Shown here piece by piece: positions 53,131 through 64,000 of a DNA stretch of 64,000 bases. Source of the stretch: Scylla paramamosain. Taxonomy: Eukaryota; Arthropoda; Malacostraca; Decapoda; Portunidae. The stretch's first letter is position 1. The number at the start of each line of letters is the position of its first letter. The translations under genes and the position numbers were made by a program. The notes under the pieces were generated by a model. It saw only the letters and a program-made list of their open reading frames with translations. It was not told where the DNA came from and ran no database searches. The stretch spans positions 13,424,501-13,488,500 of the forward strand of contig NC_087192.1 in the NCBI RefSeq assembly GCF_035594125.1, in the 5' to 3' direction.

Positions 53131-53917
53131 ATATTTCGTTGATAAATTACATTCAGGACAGTTAGGGAATATCCCTTACAGAAGAATAAGATCGCAGAAG
53201 AATGGTCCTAAATGGATGACTGAGGTTAAAACATTACATAGGGCGAAAGAGAAGTATATATGAGATTAAAGACAGGGGAAGTGGTTTTAAGGCCATAATA
53301 TAATGAATTAGAAAAGTCAGGATTTTAACAAGAAAAACTAAAAATAGTTATGAATTAAAGGTAGCCAGCCAAGCGAAGATGGACCCCAAGGGATTTTATC
53401 AGGCATATAAGACGAAGAATAGAGAAACAATAGTACCTTAAAGACAGCAGAATGGGACCTGCTTAGTTGTTGGGAGGAGATTAGTAAAATTGTGAACGAG
53501 TATTTTTTAACTGTCTTTGCCCAGGAAAACATGCAGGATTTGCCGAATAGTGACAAGATATTTAGAATAGAAGAGAATGAGAAGCTGACAGATATTACCA
53601 TAACTAAAGAGATAGTGGAACAGGAGATAGATAAGCTGAAAAGTTCAAGTCACCAGGACCAGATGAAATATATTCCAGAGTATTTAAGGAATAGAAAAAG
53701 GTTCTAAGTAAATTGTTAGTTTCTGTCCTTAGGAAATCACTTTAGTCATGTGAGGTATCGGTAATGTGGAGGCAGGCAAATATAGTACCTACCTTAAAGA
53801 AAGTAGAAAAAAAAATTAACGTCTAATTATAGACCTGTCAGCTTAACTTCTGTTGAATGTAAAATAATGGAGTCAATAATAGCGAAGAACATTTAAGAGC
53901 ATTTAGACAAACATAAC

Positions 53918-54181
53918 TTGATAAATCAGTTACAGCATGGCTTCACGAAGGGGGAGTCTTACCTGACAAACTTGGTAAGTTTATACAGTAAGGTTTACCA
54001 GGCGGAAGATAATGGTGATAGTTATGGCATCCTATATCAGGACTTTAGTAAAGCGTTTGACAAGGTCCCCCATCAGAGGCTACTGAGAAAGGTTAGGGCG
54101 CACGAGAGAGATGAGGTGTTTAGATTGGATAAGGTCATGGCTAAGCGGCAGGCGACAGAGTGTTGTAATAAACGGCTCTAA
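53918..54181 (+). pseudogene. Reverse transcriptase fragment, palm motif A region
   Basis: An 87-residue open stretch within the pseudogene, from INQLQHGFTKG to the frameshift at about 54,115. It holds the intact motif A residues DFSKAFDKVPHQRLLRKV. After the frameshift the same frame reads unrelated residues (DKVMAKRQA), so only the first about 65 residues are ancestral. This is the part deleted in the left copy. Confidence 0.85.
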
Positions 54182-54506
54182 ATCCGAGTGGGGTCAAGTA
54201 ATTATTGGGGTGACAAAAGGATTATTAGTATTAGGGCTGATATTGTTTGTATTATATGTCAATGACTTGGATAGTGGAATTAGTAGTGTTGTTAGTAAAT
54301 TTGCGTATGACACGAGAATATGTAGATTAATTAGGTCAGAATCGCATACCATCGCCTTGCAGGCAGATTTGGATAGGATGAACGAATGGACAGACAGATG
54401 GCTAATGCAGTTTAATATCAACAAATGCAAAGCACTTAGCGTAAGTAGAAGAAACCCACACAGTAGTTACACAATGAACAACCAAGTTCTGGTAGGTTCA
54501 GGGTAA
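54111..54506 (+). pseudogene. Reverse transcriptase fragment, palm and thumb
   Basis: A 131-residue open stretch with WIRSWLSGRRQ, INGSKSEWGQV, the degenerate GVTKG site, LFVLYVNDLDSGISS, the degenerate FAYD box, LQADLDRMNEWTDRW and FNINKCKALSV. The first about 64 codons (to 54,302) also survive in the left copy. Confidence 0.88.
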
Positions 54507-54650
54507 GAAAAAAATTTGAGATTTAAAGTTAGCTCTGAACTCCGTCTAAGAAAGCAATGCAAAGAGGCCAGAAACAAATCAAATAGTGTATTATGACTCA
54601 TTTTCAGGAATGCTAAAAGTAGAACACCCAAAGTAATATTAAAGTTACAT

Positions 54651-54863
54651 TTGGCGCTAGTCAGACTTCATCTAGACTACGCTGTCCAATTCTGGTCACC
54701 ACATCACAGGAAGGATAAAGGTCTATTAGAATCAGTACAAAGGAGAATGACTAAAAGGATACAGGGGATGAGGAGTATTCCTTACGAAGCGAGATTCAAG
54801 CTGTTAAATTTACATTCTTTAGAGAGACGTAGGTTAAGAGTTGGAGCTGATAGAAGTCTTTAA
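54651..54863 (+). pseudogene. Reverse transcriptase fragment, C-terminal thumb
   Basis: Residues ALVRLHLDYAVQFWSP, RKDKGLLESVQRRMTKRI and LLNLHSLERRRLR are the typical C-terminal block of Jockey/CR1-group reverse transcriptases. A frameshift near 54,845 ends the match, and LIEVFKWYMGYNKGN continues in another frame. The open stretch has no real start codon and depends on the upstream frame. Confidence 0.85.
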
Positions 54864-55085
54864 GTGGTACATGGGTTATAACAAGGGGAACATAAGGAAA
54901 ATTCTTAGAATCTGTAACCATGATAGAACAAGAAAAACGGGTTCAAGCCTGAAAACTTGTTGTTCAAAAAGGAGACAGGAAGGAATTGGTTTTCAAATAG
55001 AGTAGTAGATGATTGGAACGGACGTATTAATCAAGTTGTTAGTGCTGAAGCATTTGGCAACTGTAAGAAAAAATTACACATTTAT

Positions 55086-55199
55086 GGATGGGAATGATAG
55101 GTGGAAATAGGAAGGCATATTTCATACAAGTACTAACACGTGTAGGCCTGATGCATTCTTGCAGATTTACTTATTTCTTATATTCTTGTGTTCTTATTA
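55086..55199 (+). other. 3' untranslated tail and terminal repeats of the element
   Basis: A short tail after the C-terminal codons with TGTAGGCCTGATGCATTC, then the three 8-mers that end the element at about 55,199. It is missing from the left copy. Confidence 0.72.
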
Positions 55200-56857
55200 C
55201 CAAAAGCGTGTATTTTCAGAGTTTTTTCAGCTATTACGTAAAAAAAAAAATGCCAAAATGCATGCAAAGCACCCCATATGAGGAAAAAAAGGGACATTAC
55301 GAGAAACGTGCATTATGAGAGTTTTTGAGATTCTTAGATACCAAAACGCTAAAACTCTTGAATAACACTCTTAATTGAGAAACAACAACCTTACCAAATG
55401 CGTGTATTTTGAGTGTTTTTCACATTCTTGGTTACCAAAACCCCAAATTTCATGCAAAAATAGCTTTATGTAGTAAAAAAATGACATTACCATAAAAATG
55501 TCTTTTGAGTGTTTTTGAGCGTGTTAGGCAATAAAGCACTAAAAAGAAGGGCAATCACATTACATGTGAATAAAACCAACTTTTACCAAGAACTTGCCTT
55601 TAAGTGTTTTTGAGCTCCTTACATAACAAAACGCTAAAACGCATGTAAAACATTCTTTATGGAGAAACAGAAAAATATTACCAAAAACATGTATTTTGAG
55701 TGTTTTTGATCATGTTACCTATAAAAACGCTTAAATACATACAAAGAACCCTATGTTTGGGAAACGAAAGGACATTACGAGAAACGTGTATTATGAGTGT
55801 TATTAAGTTCCTCAAGTACCAAAAAGGAAAAACCCACAAATAACACTCTTTATAAAGGAACCAAAAAAAAAAAAGTAAAATAAAGAAAAAAAAATACCAA
55901 TTTTTTTTTATCTTCATAGGTACCGAGATGCCAAAATTCTGTTAAAATTCAGTGAAATTATGTGAAAAAAGAACATCATGAAAAAAGTAAATTTTAGCTT
56001 TTTTTCGGACTGTTATGTACCAAACCCTAAAGTGCATTCAAAGCCACCTATATGAGGAAATTAAACGACATTACCAGAAACCTGTCTTTTGAGTGTTTTT
56101 CAGCATGTTAGGCACCAAAACGATAAATAATATGGAAGTATCTCTATATGGGAATCCAAAACAAAATTACTGAAAACATGTTTTTTTTTAGTGTTTTACT
56201 AAAAACTGTGTTTTACTAAAAACGGTTGCAAACCAATCAATATGAAGAAATAGAATAACATTACCGAAAAGGTATATTTTGAGTGTTTTTGAGCTTGTTA
56301 CCTACAAAAAACGCGAAAATGCATGGAAAGCACTCTACATTGGGAAACAAAAGGACATTACGAGAAACCTGTATAATGTGTTTTATAGTTTCACAAGAAC
56401 CACAAGGCAAAACACGCAAAAACTCGTGTATATGGAGAAGTTTCTTAGATACCAAAATGCTGAAACTCATGAATAACACTCTTGACTGAGAAACAGAACA
56501 ACCTTACCAAATGCGTGTATTTTGAGTGCTTTTTATATTCTTAGTTACCAAAATCCCAAATTGCATGCGAAACTAGCTTTATGTGGGAAAAAAATGACAT
56601 TACCAGAAAAGTGTCTTTTGAGTGTTTTTGATCGTGATAGGTAATAAAGCACTAAAAAGCTGGGCAATAACATTACATGGGAATAAAACCAACTTTTACC
56701 GAGAACTTGCCTTTAAGTGTTTTAAAGCTCCTCACATACCAAAACGCTAAAACGCATACAAAACGCCCTTTATTGAGAATCAGAAAAACATTACCAAAAA
56801 TGTGTGCTTTGAGTGTTTTCGAGCTTGTTATATTTAAAAATTTCAAAATGCTAGAAA
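55200..56857 (+). repeat. HOR satellite, plus orientation
   Basis: About one and a half HOR units. It contains a perfect 17-bp tandem duplication (GTGTTTTACTAAAAAC plus one base, 56,191-56,224) and ends in AATGCTAGAAAAAA before a simple repeat. No genes seen. Confidence 0.86.

Positions 56858-64000
<7,143 letters not shown>

Larger units (their letters stand above)
50504..54302 (+). repeat. Right arm of the 3.4-kb inverted duplication
   Basis: Plus-oriented counterpart of 38,028-41,410. It is 0.4 kb longer because it keeps the catalytic part of the retrotransposon. The HOR satellite just outside each arm also shares a specific junction (GAGGAAAAAAAGGGACATTA, then GAGATTCTTAGATACC: 55,285-55,345 versus the complement of 37,945-38,010), so the true duplication extends outward past the element. 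Confidence 0.86.
53340..55085 (+). pseudogene. Reverse transcriptase pseudogene of the CR1-like element
   Basis: An ancestral polymerase copies element RNA into DNA at the target. The remnant runs in order: linker around KMDPKGFYQAYKTK (53,376 on), EEISKIVNEYFLTVF, EIDKL, then the SPGPDEIY fingers motif (53,650 on), NYRPVSLTSV (53,825 on), QHGFTKG, catalytic-motif DFSKAFDKVPH (54,041 on), WIRSWLSG, the GVPQG site altered to GVTKG, the YxDD-equivalent FADD altered to FAYD (54,300-54,311), DRMNEWTDRW, and the thumb with LDYAVQFWSPHHRKD and LLNLHSLERRRLR (to 54,843), then a C-terminal tail. The reading frame changes at least at about 53,438, 53,641, between 53,700 and 53,822, at 54,115, 54,505 and 54,845, with an in-frame TAA at 53,894. 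With one catalytic aspartate lost it cannot be active. Confidence 0.9.
53131..55199 (+). mobile_element. CR1-like non-LTR retrotransposon, 5'-truncated
   Basis: About 2.07 kb of a LINE: linker, reverse transcriptase and C-terminal region, with no endonuclease, so it is 5'-truncated as most LINE copies are. The 3' end has no poly(A). Instead it ends in three contiguous 8-mers, TCTTATAT, TCTTGTGT, TCTTATTA (55,176-55,199), the kind of short tandem terminus known for CR1 elements. The satellite monomer reads up to GAAATAA on the left and resumes with ATTACCAAAAGCGTG on the right, the normal continuation of AATAACATTACC, so the insertion site can be defined to a few bases and no long target-site duplication is present. 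The assignment to CR1 rather than another Jockey-group clade is tentative. Confidence 0.85.

Noticed and set aside
53338..53601. Minus-strand open frame of 87 residues, and its twin at 38,316-38,579 on the plus strand
   Set aside because: Antisense to the retrotransposon coding remnant. The similarity of the pair only reflects the inverted duplication.
54194..54430. Minus-strand open frame of 78 residues opposite the reverse transcriptase
   Set aside because: Antisense shadow of the reverse transcriptase, whose sense frame carries recognisable motifs.
38028..55199. Two independent retrotransposon insertions, or a composite transposon with inverted ends
   Set aside because: Both copies share the truncation point, frameshifts and more than 2.3 kb of flanking satellite, so they are one insertion copied by inverted duplication. 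No transposase or terminal-repeat signature is present in the spacer.

Overview
This window looks like eukaryotic, almost certainly animal, heterochromatin. It is very AT-rich and nearly all of it is one satellite family. I see no intact protein gene, no rRNA or tRNA, no CRISPR array and no bacterial-style operon. The only coding remnants are two damaged copies of one non-LTR retrotransposon of the CR1/Jockey group. From memory the reverse transcriptase resembles elements of invertebrates such as decapod crustaceans; that is a weak hint about the host, not an identification.

The satellite has two forms. The basic monomer is about 95 bp with a conserved core (TAGGTACCAAAACGC, then AAAA, then GCATGCAAA, then a CCCTATATGG-like stretch, then ACATTACCAAAAACGTGT, then GAGTGTTTTTGAGC). 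In the higher-order (HOR) form, ten to twelve diverged monomers make a unit of about 1.1 kb with one AT-rich interruption. In the monomeric form, monomers follow each other without that longer period. 'Plus' below means the strand reading ACCAAAACGC and GAGTGTTTTTGAGC.

Layout: 1-20,769 is plus-oriented HOR satellite with small inverted blocks. At about 20,769 the orientation flips, and 20,770-50,470 is minus-oriented HOR satellite with a few plus blocks. Landmark junctions in about 8.3-20.8 kb reappear reverse-complemented in 20.8-30.9 kb, so this is a large imperfect palindrome. Inside the minus domain, 38,028-41,410 holds a retrotransposon remnant plus monomeric satellite. Its inverted twin lies at 50,504-54,302, and the 9.1 kb between them is minus-oriented HOR satellite. 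From 50,504 to the end everything is plus-oriented: twin arm, the longer retrotransposon copy (about 53,131-55,199), 1.7 kb of HOR satellite, a (TA)n tract, then monomeric satellite to 64,000 with a second, 259-bp (TA)n tract.

Nothing here works as a gene pathway. The biology is structural: repeated inversion, inverted duplication, tandem super-repeat formation (a 3.96-kb unit) and filler-bearing breakpoints. Several breakpoints can be put in relative order because copies share frameshifts or junctions. All alignments were made by eye; identities are approximate and block edges are good to roughly 5-50 bp.
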